This document shows positions 45,090-55,000 of a stretch of 64,000 nt of DNA, one piece after another. Under the pieces are notes generated by a model. That model saw only the letters and a program-made list of their open reading frames with translations, ran no database searches and was not told where the DNA came from. The position numbers and the translations under genes are program-made. Source of the DNA: Chitinophaga polysaccharea (lineage in GTDB: Bacteria > Bacteroidota > Bacteroidia > Chitinophagales > Chitinophagaceae); the NCBI RefSeq assembly GCF_902150045.1, contig NZ_CABFVU010000004.1, positions 1 through 64,000 of the forward strand, in the 5' to 3' direction. Every line of letters starts with the position of its first letter. The stretch's first letter is position 1.

Positions 45090-45188
45090 ATGCCCATCCG
45101 GAAACAAATCCACCGCAGTGGCGGTGATGGCAGCAACTGTCACCAAACAGCTGCAAGTGAATTATCTGTTGGAGCCTATAATCTATAA
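45090..45188 (+). CDS. Possible 32-residue peptide with double-glycine motif
   Basis: A 32-codon frame (MPIRKQIHRSGG, then DGSNCHQTAASELSVGAYNL) ending 6 bp before the HlyD-like gene. The GG at residues 11-12 followed by a Cys/Ser/Thr-containing segment resembles the leader-core junction of peptides exported by HlyD plus peptidase-ABC systems. The leader is shorter and more basic than usual and no cleavage transporter remains here. It could be chance; low confidence. Confidence 0.25.
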   Translation: MPIRKQIHRSGGDGSNCHQTAASELSVGAYNL

Positions 45189-45194
45189 TTCTTT

Positions 45195-45971
45195 ATGTTA
45201 CAGTTGTTCCCCTCGGAGGCCGTGGAAAATAGTGTGGAAAGTTACCTGCCTGTCGTCAATACCCGCAGCCAAATTATCTATATAACTATTGTATGCTCAG
45301 TAATTGCAATTATCTTTTCGCTTCCATTTATTTACGTAGATGTCAGTGCCAGTGCCAATGGGCAAATTCAGGCTCGGGTTGAAAAACAAGACGTGATCAT
45401 ACCTGTAAATGGGTTTCTTACAAAAATTGACCTCAGAGAAAATATGCTTGTTAGAAAGGATAGTATAATTTGGACAATTGATGAGCGATCCGTTGACAAA
45501 CAAGCGGATATTCACACCAATCGGCTGAGCGAATATCGAAATTATCTCGCAGATATTTCCCTTTTATTGGCAGGAGATGATAGCCCTAAAACCCCTTACT
45601 ACAAAGCCTCTTTGCTGCAATATAAGGAAGCGATTTCGGAGGCGAAAACAAGAGTGAGCAAGTTTAAAATTGACATGGAAAGGAGTCAGCAGCTATTTCA
45701 AGAAAAAGTGATTGCCGCAAGTGAGTTTGAGAATATAAAGTTGAGCTATGATCAATCTGTTTCCAGTCTTAACATGGTGACCCAGAAGCAGAGGAATGTA
45801 TGGGAAAGCGAAGCCTTAAACTACAAGGAGCAAATAAGAACCATTGAATCTAGTGCAGTACAACTGGTCGAAGAAAAAAGGCGTTATACAATTAAGGCCC
45901 CAATATCTGGCAATATTCAACAGTTACAGGGGGTTCAACTTGGTAGCTATGTTAGTGGAAGGTCTCAATGA
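45195..45971 (+). CDS. HlyD family membrane-fusion protein, C-terminally truncated
   Basis: A 258-residue adaptor of an ABC-type secretion system. It has one inner-membrane helix (~27-49, IIYITIVCSVIAIIFSLPFIYV), the start of a lipoyl/barrel-sandwich domain (ANGQIQARVEKQDVIIPVNGFLTKIDLRENMLVRKDSIIWTID), a long coiled-coil hairpin (~100-230), and the second lipoyl half (YTIKAPISGNIQQLQGVQLGSYVSG). Normal homologues are ~420-440 residues and continue into beta-barrel domains; here the frame stops right after GSYVSG and no other frame carries the missing part. The peptidase-ABC exporter that usually accompanies it is absent. Probably inactive remnant of a peptide export system. Confidence 0.82.
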   Translation: MLQLFPSEAVENSVESYLPVVNTRSQIIYITIVCSVIAIIFSLPFIYVDVSASANGQIQARVEKQDVIIPVNGFLTKIDLRENMLVRKDSIIWTIDERSVDKQADIHTNRLSEYRNYLADISLLLAGDDSPKTPYYKASLLQYKEAISEAKTRVSKFKIDMERSQQLFQEKVIAASEFENIKLSYDQSVSSLNMVTQKQRNVWESEALNYKEQIRTIESSAVQLVEEKRRYTIKAPISGNIQQLQGVQLGSYVSGRSQ

Positions 45972-46429
45972 TTTGTTGGATTTACAATCCTGGAAGTTGA
46001 TGGCCTTTAAGTCTTGAAAAATTAAACTAGTATAATGAAATTTAATTTGATAGGACCTAAATTGAGGAAAATTATTCATTACCGCGAAGCAAAAGTTTAT
46101 TGAAATTTATACTTGTAAGTAGAATTAAATGGAAAAAATTTTAATTACATAAAATGTTAGAGGTAGCAGAAGATGATGGAGGGTTGTATCATAATATTTG
46201 TCCGGAGGAGTTCATTGTCTTGGTGAAAGAAGCCAAGGCGAGTGTCTGGGTTTAGTGACAAAATAAACCGTCATCATAATTTATGACTGCAATGAATATA
46301 AAAAAACATAATAAATATAATAGATGTAATAAATGTTAGCCCTATTAAAAGCGGAAAGCTTATTCGAGTATTACCTTTCATTGTTCACATAGTTGAATTC
46401 ATCCAAATTTCGGTATTGATCTGTAGAAC
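45972..46429. other. Decayed AT-rich interval with mini-ORFs only
   Basis: No convincing gene. Two short frames are open: 46035-46103 (22 codons, MKFNLIGPKLRKIIHYREAK...) and 46154-46255 (33 codons, MLEVAEDDGGLYHNICPEEF...). Neither is recognised; they may be fragments of genes lost together with the end of HlyD. Confidence 0.45.
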
Positions 46430-46742
46430 AGGCGCTTTGAGGCTGTCTATGGCTTTTTTAAGTTAGGCGACGCTGAGACTATCAGTGTTGAATTAGCTTC
46501 TAAGAAAGCTTATACAGCTGTCATGCTACAATGGCCACAAAAGTTTTATGGGGAAATACACAACCGGGAAATGCTTTTCTTCCAGATGGAAGAGACGCTT
46601 GGGGAAAGATTGTGCCCTTTGGAGGCGGAATTTTTCTGCTGTATGACAACTATTTGATCGGCGCCACCGGAGTGAGTGTGATAGCGCAGAACATGATCAT
46701 GAAATTGCCGAGGCGGCAAGTGATGTGTTCTTAAAATGGTAA
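46430..46742 (+). pseudogene. GlcG/HbpS (DUF336) family relic
   Basis: The C-terminal half of a GlcG/HbpS-type heme-binding-fold protein is spread over three frames: DAETISVELASKKAYTAVML (from 46469), then WGNTQPGNAF... KIVPFGGGIFLLYDNYLIGATGVS (from 46531), then DSAEHDHEIAEAASDVFLKW ending at stop 46740. Two frameshifts and a missing N-terminal half make it a pseudogene. A 67-codon frame (46531-46734) survives within it but is not a separate gene. Confidence 0.82.
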
Positions 46743-47034
46743 AATAAAGAGCGTTAAAGATTAAAGAATCGATCTTGACTTCTTTTTTCTATGAAACCAA
46801 ATGAAAATCCGATGATGTATTACTCAAACGTAAGACATTCGGGTAACTGCGCTCCGGAATTCTACTTTTGATTGCTATAGATTTGGGGGGCCTCAACATC
46901 GTCAAAACTCTTCGAGAAATCAGTCCAGTTTATTGGAGGTAAAACAATTTATAGAGAAGAACTCTTGAGGATGGTCTTTTTATTTTTATTACAAACAAAT
47001 GTAATATATTAATTTATAACTTAAAAATTTAAAC
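46743..47034. other. Intergenic, upstream of the pore-forming candidate
   Basis: No gene recognised; one 26-codon frame begins near 46791 (MKPNENPMMYYSNVRHSG...). The last 70 bp before the next ATG are extremely AT-rich (near 46975-47034), which is where its promoter should be. Confidence 0.45.
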
Positions 47035-48225
47035 ATGGCAGATCAAAAAATGAAAATTTACAGTGTGGACCGCGCAAAACGTCGCATCCTCACAATTAAA
47101 AACATGGAAGAGCTGGGAATAACCGATGAATTACTTCTGGGTCTTTTGAATACAGTACCTGAATTCGCAAAGAACAAACTAAATCAAAAAGGAGACAAGG
47201 TCGGTGATAAGCAAATACGGCCGGTAGGACTGTCCATAAACGACAAAAAAGTTGGTAATTTCCCTGATCCAAATGCTGCAAAGCGGGGATGGATTACTTT
47301 TTTTGAAATTGGCACTCCCTTGTTTGAAGAAAGGTCAAATATCATTCCGCCGGTTGCGGATGTATTATCTACCAGAAGCTATGAAAATAGATCAGGTGAA
47401 GACAGTCAGTTTTCTGATACTGTTGAGTTTACGATGGAGAACACCATCAATTGGTCTTTGGCAGCTACAGGAACCCCTACTTTTGAAGGAGAAATTTCCG
47501 GGGAATTACAAGCAGAAATATCCAAAACCGTAGAGACGATTTTGGAAGAGAGTTTGGCTAATGGTATAGAGAAAAAGAATAGCAAAGAAGTTGAAGTAGA
47601 ACATATTGTACATAATCATAAAGACGAGATGGGTACTGAAGACCACGTTGAAGTTGAGGAAGAGGCAGAAGTTACTACAACAACTGAATTTACTGCCACC
47701 AATTCAAACAGTGTGAGTTTCACGGGAACAGGTACTGCTACTGGTCATGGTGAGTTAGAAGTTGAATTAGAGCTTTCTTTAAAAGGTACGATTTCTGGTA
47801 CAGTGACAACATCATGGAAATCAACTTCTAATGTTTCAGGAAGACTCCCTAAGGATGGCCGTGTTGAGACCCTGGCAACACAAAGGCGTCAGATAAAACA
47901 ATTTACTTATGAAGTACCCATAGTGTTTGAAGGAGTTATTGGATTGAGTTATGATGACTTTGTAGAACCTTTTGATGGGTCGTCTAGTGATAGAGAAATT
48001 CCTGATTTATTTGATAAAGATCGTAACAAAATTAAAGCTGCTAAAGTGATTCCTGCTCACATTTCTACTTTAAAACTTCATGAAAAAGGGGCATACAGGC
48101 CAATAGGAATAGCGGAAACAATATCAACGCTGGATGTAAATCATGTAATTTTCGGGAAAAAAGTAATAGACTCGGACAGCCCTACTAGCAAAATATATGC
48201 AGTTGTGCGTCCTCATAATTTATAG
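47035..48225 (+). CDS. Putative aerolysin/ETX-MTX2-like beta-pore-forming protein
   Basis: A 396-residue protein with no signal peptide and no recognised N-terminal domain. Residues ~125-300 have the look of an aerolysin-type pore-forming module: long Ser/Thr-rich alternating strands (VTTTTEFTATNSNSVSFTGTGTATG, ~213-237; TISGTVTTSWKSTSNVSG, ~252-269), a strongly acidic/amphipathic stretch (EVEVEH... VEVEEEAEV, ~185-213), and a closing block RVETLATQRRQIKQFTYEVPIVFEGVIGLSYDD similar to the ETX/MTX2 ending VPxGxxV...YxVPIxxxG. This assignment is from pattern only. It precedes a small Pro-rich protein gene (36 bp) and the NRPS. Alternatives are a structural or surface fibre protein. Confidence 0.5.
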   Translation: MADQKMKIYSVDRAKRRILTIKNMEELGITDELLLGLLNTVPEFAKNKLNQKGDKVGDKQIRPVGLSINDKKVGNFPDPNAAKRGWITFFEIGTPLFEERSNIIPPVADVLSTRSYENRSGEDSQFSDTVEFTMENTINWSLAATGTPTFEGEISGELQAEISKTVETILEESLANGIEKKNSKEVEVEHIVHNHKDEMGTEDHVEVEEEAEVTTTTEFTATNSNSVSFTGTGTATGHGELEVELELSLKGTISGTVTTSWKSTSNVSGRLPKDGRVETLATQRRQIKQFTYEVPIVFEGVIGLSYDDFVEPFDGSSSDREIPDLFDKDRNKIKAAKVIPAHISTLKLHEKGAYRPIGIAETISTLDVNHVIFGKKVIDSDSPTSKIYAVVRPHNL

Positions 48226-48261
48226 AATCAAAATAGTTTATTAAAATAAAAAAGCAATAAT

Positions 48262-48741
48262 ATGGCATTTAAAGATATATTCAATTTTGCCCGCAGTGTA
48301 TCTGCTGCCGGAAGCAAATCAGAAGGAGATATTTTGGGATTCATTCCAACAGAAAAAAATGAATTAATTAGTATTCCTCCTCACGAACAGTTTACGCCTT
48401 TACCTGAAAATCTGCTGCAAGATCCGAAAATTGTGAGAGAAACATCCCCACAAGCCGGCATTGTGTTTAGCTTCATACAATCAGTCACTTCTGATATGAA
48501 CCTATCCAGCAATAGCGTAGAGAAAGCTATGGGTGATCCTGCGTCAGTAGTCGATCCGGCCGCAGGAGTGATGGGTAAAGCCAGAGAAACTACTGATAAG
48601 GTGAAGGATGATACCCCCGCATCTGATATACTGGTTACTCCTCCACCTCCACCTAAGAATGTGAAGCCCGAGGGATGGAATGACAAACCCATTGTAAAAG
48701 ATCCTGATCCTTTACCAGATCCTCCTAAACCTAAAGCCTAA
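48262..48741 (+). CDS. Small protein with proline-rich C-terminus, partner of 47035 gene
   Basis: A 159-residue protein of unknown family: an N-terminal segment MAFKDIFNFARSVSAAG, a central DPASVVDPAAGVMGKARETTDKV, and a tail rich in Pro, Lys and Asp (ILVTPPPPPKN... PDPLPDPPKPKA). No signal or membrane helix. The stop falls inside a CCTAAA/CCAAAT repeat tract: removing one base there would extend the tail to PKPKPKPNPKPNPDNK, so the present end may be a slippage product. It lies 36 bp after the pore-forming candidate and should be co-transcribed; a helper or immunity role is conceivable but unsupported. Confidence 0.65.
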   Translation: MAFKDIFNFARSVSAAGSKSEGDILGFIPTEKNELISIPPHEQFTPLPENLLQDPKIVRETSPQAGIVFSFIQSVTSDMNLSSNSVEKAMGDPASVVDPAAGVMGKARETTDKVKDDTPASDILVTPPPPPKNVKPEGWNDKPIVKDPDPLPDPPKPKA

Positions 48742-48801
48742 ACCAAATCCTAAACCAAATCCTGACAATAAATAGGTTAAAGGCAAGGATATAATCAGAA
48801 G

Positions 48802-48844
48802 TAGATGATAAAATCTCAGATCAAATCTGAGGTTTTATCATCTA
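48802..48844. repeat. 20-bp-stem hairpin between the toxin-like pair and the NRPS
   Basis: Arms 48802-48821 and 48825-48844 pair over 20 positions with a single G-T type mismatch and a 3-nt loop (core GATAAAATCTCAGAT / ATCTGAGGTTTTATC). There is no downstream T-run, but T4 lies within the stem. It may stop transcription from either side or act as an mRNA end protector before the NRPS. Confidence 0.75.
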
Positions 48845-48976
48845 ACGTAAGTTCGGCCCGGACAGCGGTCAATTTTTGTGCATCAATAATATTTCCCTTT
48901 TACCTTCCCAGGGCAAGCGTATGCCGGGTAATCAAATGAAAAAACATAATTAATCTATTTGATATTTTCTACTATT

Positions 48977-51900
48977 ATGGAAGCAATTCTTATGAAGCTA
49001 ACTCCCTATCAATCATTTTTTTTTAATGAGTGGGTGCTTAATCCCTTTCGAAGTGACTATAATATCGTATTGGACCAATCTGTGTCTGGTTTAATAGACA
49101 TTCAAAGACTTAATAAAAGCGTAGTAAGATTTATAAATGAACATTTATTGGTTAATAGCAATATAAGTGCTCAATCTGGAGATCTCTATTGGGAGCGCAG
49201 ACCTTTACTTTCAGAAAATGATCAGATATTAACATTTATTCCTCAGGAACCACGCCCGGAAGAAATCCTGCAACTGGCATTACAACCTTTTGATCTGGAA
49301 AACGACCTGCTTGCCAGGGCTTATGCCATTAAGCTAAACAAGGGAGGTTATAGAATCATCCATATCATTTCCCATATCCTTGTAGATGGACTGAGTGCTA
49401 ACGGTATTTACGCTGAGTTAGGCGCCTATTATAATGATCCCGATTACAAAAATCCGATCAGTATCACCGATCAGACACAGCTGTATGAAAATTTAAGAAT
49501 CCAGCTTGAAAATAATTTGGCAAATGGAAAATCAGAAATGTCTGATTTTTGGAAAACCAACTTAAAAGATGTAGAAAATATTGGCTTTAAATTTTTAAAG
49601 ACCAGATCCTTAGATTCGAAACCCGAAGAAAATACGATACTGCTGAAAAGCCCGGTAAGTGAGCTTCGTTTCAGCTTTCCGAAATCCACTTTTTCTAAAG
49701 TAAAACAATTAACATCAAAATACAGACTTACACCTTATACTTATGGGCAATTGGTACTGGCTGTTTTACTTCATAGAATTTCCGGAGTAGATAATCTTGC
49801 GATTAATTACCCTGTGGGGATCATGGAAGGCCAGGATTTTATTTTTGGCGCACATATTAATACAGTTTTAAAAGGATATAGATTCAATAAGGAAACTTCA
49901 CTTCAGGATTTGATTTATCAGAATATTGAATACACAAATCAGCTGAAAATAAGCAAAGCCCGATATTTTCCCATTACAGAACTGATCAACTATGTACCTG
50001 CTTCAGATATATTAGAATTTGGATTTATACAAACCAGCCTTAAAGATGTGATGATCCATTATGAAGGAGCCGGTGAGGTAATTATCAACAGTGATCTGAA
50101 TGTTGATCTGGCGGGAAAACTATTGTTCGAGCAGGAAGTTAGAAATGAACAGTTGAATTACAGGGTCCGGTTTAATAATCGGGAACTTGTAGAGGAGATG
50201 GTTTTAAATTTTACTAAAATTTATCAATGGCTATTTGTTGATATCCTGCAGGATTTACTGGAAGGAAGAACAGAAAATTTAATAACTGATTATAAGCTTT
50301 TAAATGAAGAAACGTACCAGAAGGTAGTTGAGGGTTGGAATAATACAGGAGAAGGATTTTTAAGTGGAACAATTCACCGGTTATTTGAAGATCAGGTAGC
50401 GCGAACACCAGATCGTATTGCGTTGGTATTTGGCCAAATCAGGATTACTTACCGTGAGCTGAATGAAAGAGCCAATCGTTTAGCAAGATATCTTATCCAA
50501 ACTTATGATCTTCAATCTGAAGATTTGATTGCTGTATGTTTGGAACGTTCGGAAAATATGCTGGTGGCCATTCTTGCCATATTAAAGGCAGGTGCTGCTT
50601 ATGTTCCGATGGAGCCTTCCTATCCTGCAGACAGGATTAGCTATATGCTTAATGATACAGGAGCAAAAATAGTCCTTGCTCAGCATTCAACAGTAGAGAA
50701 ACTACAGGAAACCTGTCCTGATGTACTTGTACTGGATGATCCCGATTTCCGGAGTACAGTTAAAGGAATCTCTCCGGATAACCTTAATATACCAACTGCT
50801 CCGGATAATCTGGCTTATATAATCTACACCAGCGGAACTACGGGGTTACCCAAAGGAGTAATGGTGGAACATAAAAATGTGGTAAATCTGGTGGATCAGA
50901 TACAGGAAGCCTATGGTTATAGTAAAGGAGAAAAAATGACGGCATACGCTTCTTATGTTTTTGATGTATCTGTCTCCGAGTTTTTCAATGCGTTGCTGTA
51001 TGGTAATGAGTTGCATATATTGCATGAGGAGATCAGAAAAGACGCCGATGCCATCAGCAGCTATTTGCTTTCTAATAAAATAGCTTATGCCTATTTGCCA
51101 CCGGTAATGCTTTCCGTATTACCCCGGGTGGAGTATCCATCTCTGAAAGGATTGCTTTACGCCGGTGAGCCTTGTGAGTATGAAACAGGAAAGTACTGGT
51201 CTGAGTATACTAAGCTTTACAACCTCTATGGACCTACAGAAGCTACTATATATGCGGTATACAAGCAGGTAAACCATGGAGATGTACATCTTATCGGCCG
51301 GCCGGTAGGAAATACGAAGGCTTATATTCTGGATAAGTATCTTCAGCCCTTGCCTGTAGGGGCTGTTGGAGAACTCTACCTTGGTGGCGCTGGTATTGCA
51401 AGAGGTTATTTTAACAGACCCGATCTGACTACAGAACGTTTTATAGAAAATCCTCTTCATGGCGAAACCGGCAGACTTTACAAAACCGGAGACCTTGTGC
51501 GTTGGCTTCCCGATGGAAATATAGAATATATCGGGCGTAATGATTTACAGGAAAAGATCAGAGGATATAGGGTTGAGCCGGAAGAAATAGAAAACAGACT
51601 TAGTCAGTTTCCAGGTGTAAAACAGTCTGTAGTTCTGGTAAAAGAGAGCAAAACCGGAATGAAATATCTTGTCGGATATTATGTCGCTGATGATGAATTG
51701 GACGCCGAAGACCTGGCAGTGTTTCTTTCCCGTTCACTGCCGGAGTATATGATTCCCGATACTTTTGTGTACCTGACAGCATTTCCTGTTACGATTAACG
51801 GAAAAATTGACAGAAAACAGCTTCCTGAGCCTGAATTCGCGGGCAACAGCGCATATACAGCTCCGCAGAATGAGTTACAGCGCAGACTTTGCCAGATCTA

Positions 51901-52080
51901 TGGTGAAATACTGGGGTTAAACAGTGAGACCATTAGTATTTATGATGATTTTTTCCGTTTGGGAGGAAACAGTATTATGGTGATAAAGCTTATCAACAGA
52001 ATACAGTTTGAGTTGAAGTTAAATGCTGATGTAAGAACGGTATTCAGCCATAAAACAGTTGTTTCTCTGGCTGAGATATT
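48977..52080 (+). other. NRPS module 1: C1-A1-T1
   Basis: C1 (48977 to ~50330) has SHILVDG in place of HHxxxDG; the catalytic second His (H133) and the Asp (D137) are kept. A1 (~50370-51840) has YTSGTTGLPKG at ~50825, NLYGPTEAT, and an A8 motif GRNDLQEKIRGYRVEPEE with Glu in place of the usual Val. T1 has LGGNS (Ser codon 51971). A1 code DVSYLALIYK, substrate not assigned. Confidence 0.85.
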
Positions 52081-55000
52081 AAGCGGGGAAAATAATATTG
52101 ACAGACAGGAGAAAATAGCACCTGTACCGGTAACTTCAGTTGAAGAACAACGTTTATCTTTTGCTCAGGAAAGGATCTGGTTTATTGAAAGATATGCTGG
52201 AGGAAGCAATGCCTACAATATTCCAATGGTATTTAAGCTTGGAAAGAATGTTGAGACAGCGTTTCTTCAGCAGTCTTTTGAAATATTAATTCAGCGCCAT
52301 GAAGTGCTACGCAGTACGATCCGTGAAACAGATGACGGAATAGGGTATCAGGTAGTTACAGCGCATAGTATTCAGCTTTCTGTACAAACTGTTCAGACAA
52401 GAGAAGAACTGGATGAGAGGATCAATATAGCCAATAAAAAAATCTTCCGTTTAGAGGAAGAACTTCCGTTGAATGTTGTTCTTTTTACATTGGAAGATCA
52501 GCAATACCTGTCCGTTGTAGTTCATCATATTGCTTTTGATGGCTGGTCTACAGACATTTTTATCAAAGAAGTAAGCAGTATTTATCGCAGTCTTGAAGCA
52601 GGAAAAGTGCCGGAACTTAAGGCTTTACCTGTTCAATACAGAGATTTTGCTTTATGGCAGCGGAATTATCTTACAGGAGAAATACTTGATCAACAAATAA
52701 ATTACTGGAAAGATAAGCTTGAAGGGTTTCAGACGTTGAATCTTCCACTGGACTTTAAAAGACCAGGATCAACTTCATTTGATGGGGCCACGGAATATTG
52801 TAATTTACCGGCAGCTCTTGTGGCAGCGCTTAGAGAACTTTCAAAAGATTTAGGAGTAAGTTTATACAGCGTAATGCTAAGCGGATGTTATTTGATGTTA
52901 TCAGCCTATTCCGGACAGGATGATATTATTGTGGGAAGCCCTGTTGCCAATCGTCATCTTGCAGGTCTTGAAGATATCATCGGGTTCTTTGTTAATACGC
53001 TGGCATTAAGGGAAAAAATTGATCCCGAACAGGATCTTAAAGACTTCATTTTACAGGTTTCCCAATCTGTCATAGGGGCTCAGTCTCATCAGGACCTTCC
53101 ATTTGAAAAATTGGTGGAAGAACTGGAAATAGGCCAGGATATGTCCCGTCACCCAATTTTTCAGGTGATGTTTGCTCTTCAGAGCTTGGACGGTGGAATA
53201 TATACTTCCGGCGCTGATAAAGCAGTATTTCTCCCTTTTGATGGTGATATTGATTACCGGACGGCGAAGTTTGATCTGACCATCATGATTGATGATAACG
53301 GAGAAACCATGCGTGGAATATTCAATTATGCAGTGTCTCTTTTCAATAGAGATACAATTCTGCGTATGAAAGACACTTATATTCTTCTTCTCGAGCAGAT
53401 TGTGAACCTTAGAAATCAAAAAGGAGAAGCCTGTAAGATCAGTGGCCTTCAGTGGACGACCACCGAGGACCATAAAAAAATTATAGAGGATCATAACATT
53501 GTCGAAATAAGCTGTCTTGAATCACAAACACTTCACAGGTTATTTGAAGATCAGGTACAAAGAACCCCTGATCATACGGCTGTAGTGTATCAGGACGTAA
53601 GCTTGTCCTATAGGGAGCTTAATGAGCGTTCCAACCGTTTGGCAAACTATCTGATCAAAACCTATGATCTTCAGGCGGATGATCTGGTACCGTTGTGCCT
53701 GGACCGCTCTGAAAATATGCTTGTTGCCATCCTGGCGGTATTAAAAGCCGGCGCCGCCTATGTTCCGATGGATCCTTCCTATCCGGCAAACCGGATAGCG
53801 CATATCCTTCATGATACGGGAGCAAGGTTGATATTAGGGCAGGAAAGCACAGCGGGAAAACTGGGAAATGTAACAGCAGATGTGATTTCGTTAGATGCGG
53901 TTGCCTTTAAAGCAATGCTTGAAATCTCCGATGTTAATAATCCTGTTACCAGAACCACCCCTGGTAATTTAGCGTACGTCATTTTCACGAGTGGAACTAC
54001 AGGATTACCTAAAGGAGTAATGATTGAGCACAGGAATGTAGCCAACCTGGTCCACCAGGTGGCGGAAGAATTCGGATTAAACAGAAATGGAGTTCGAAAG
54101 AACTGTTTATGGTATGCGAACTATGTATTTGACGCTCATGTCTGGGAACTATATCCATCTATTACCCACGGACATAGCATCTATATTTTAGAGAAGGAGC
54201 TCCAAACCGATTTACCTGCCTTAAAAGATTATATCGAAGCGAATAGCATCAGCATGGCAACTATTCCGCCGGTATTATTAACGCGGGAAGATATATTGCC
54301 ACTGGAAACGCTTGTAGTGGCGGGAGATGTTACCCATCCACAGGTCATGGTAACCTATAAGGAACATGGAGTAGATATCGTCAATGCCTATGGTCCGACA
54401 GAAGCAACGGTGTGTACTTCCTTACACCATTACAACGAGGATGGGAACCCGTTGAATATAGGCCGTCCGATAGGTAATTTGACGGCCTATGTTTTAGATA
54501 GGTACCACCGTATGGTCCCTGTGGGGGCAGTAGGAGAGTTGTATATAGGAGGGGCCGGCATTGCCCGGGGCTATCTGAACCGTCCTGAGTTGACGGCAGC
54601 GCTATTTATAGCCAATCCCTTCCAGGCGACAGACCAAAAGCCGGGAGGAGAAAATGCCCGTTTGTACAAAACAGGCGACCTGGTACGTTGGTTGGCTAAC
54701 GGTGAGCTGGAATACATTGGACGTAATGACCTTCAGGTAAAAATCAGGGGTTACAGAATTGAATTGGGTGAAATTGAAAACAGGTTACTTCATTACCCTG
54801 GTATTCGTCAGGCAGCTGTACTGGCTAAAGAAAACGAAGCGGGGATAAAATATCTTGCCGGGTATTATGTGTCCGATTTCCCGATAAAAACGAATCTGCT
54901 CTTTGAATTTCTTTCCGAAGCGCTGCCGGAATATATGGTCCCGGATGCTTTTGTTCATTTGAAATCTTTGCCGTTGACCATTAATGGCAAGCTTGACAGG

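Noticed and set aside
46531..46734. A 67-codon plus-strand frame as a separate small gene.
   Set aside because: Its sequence is the middle piece of the decayed GlcG/HbpS gene; the matching start and end lie in other frames.
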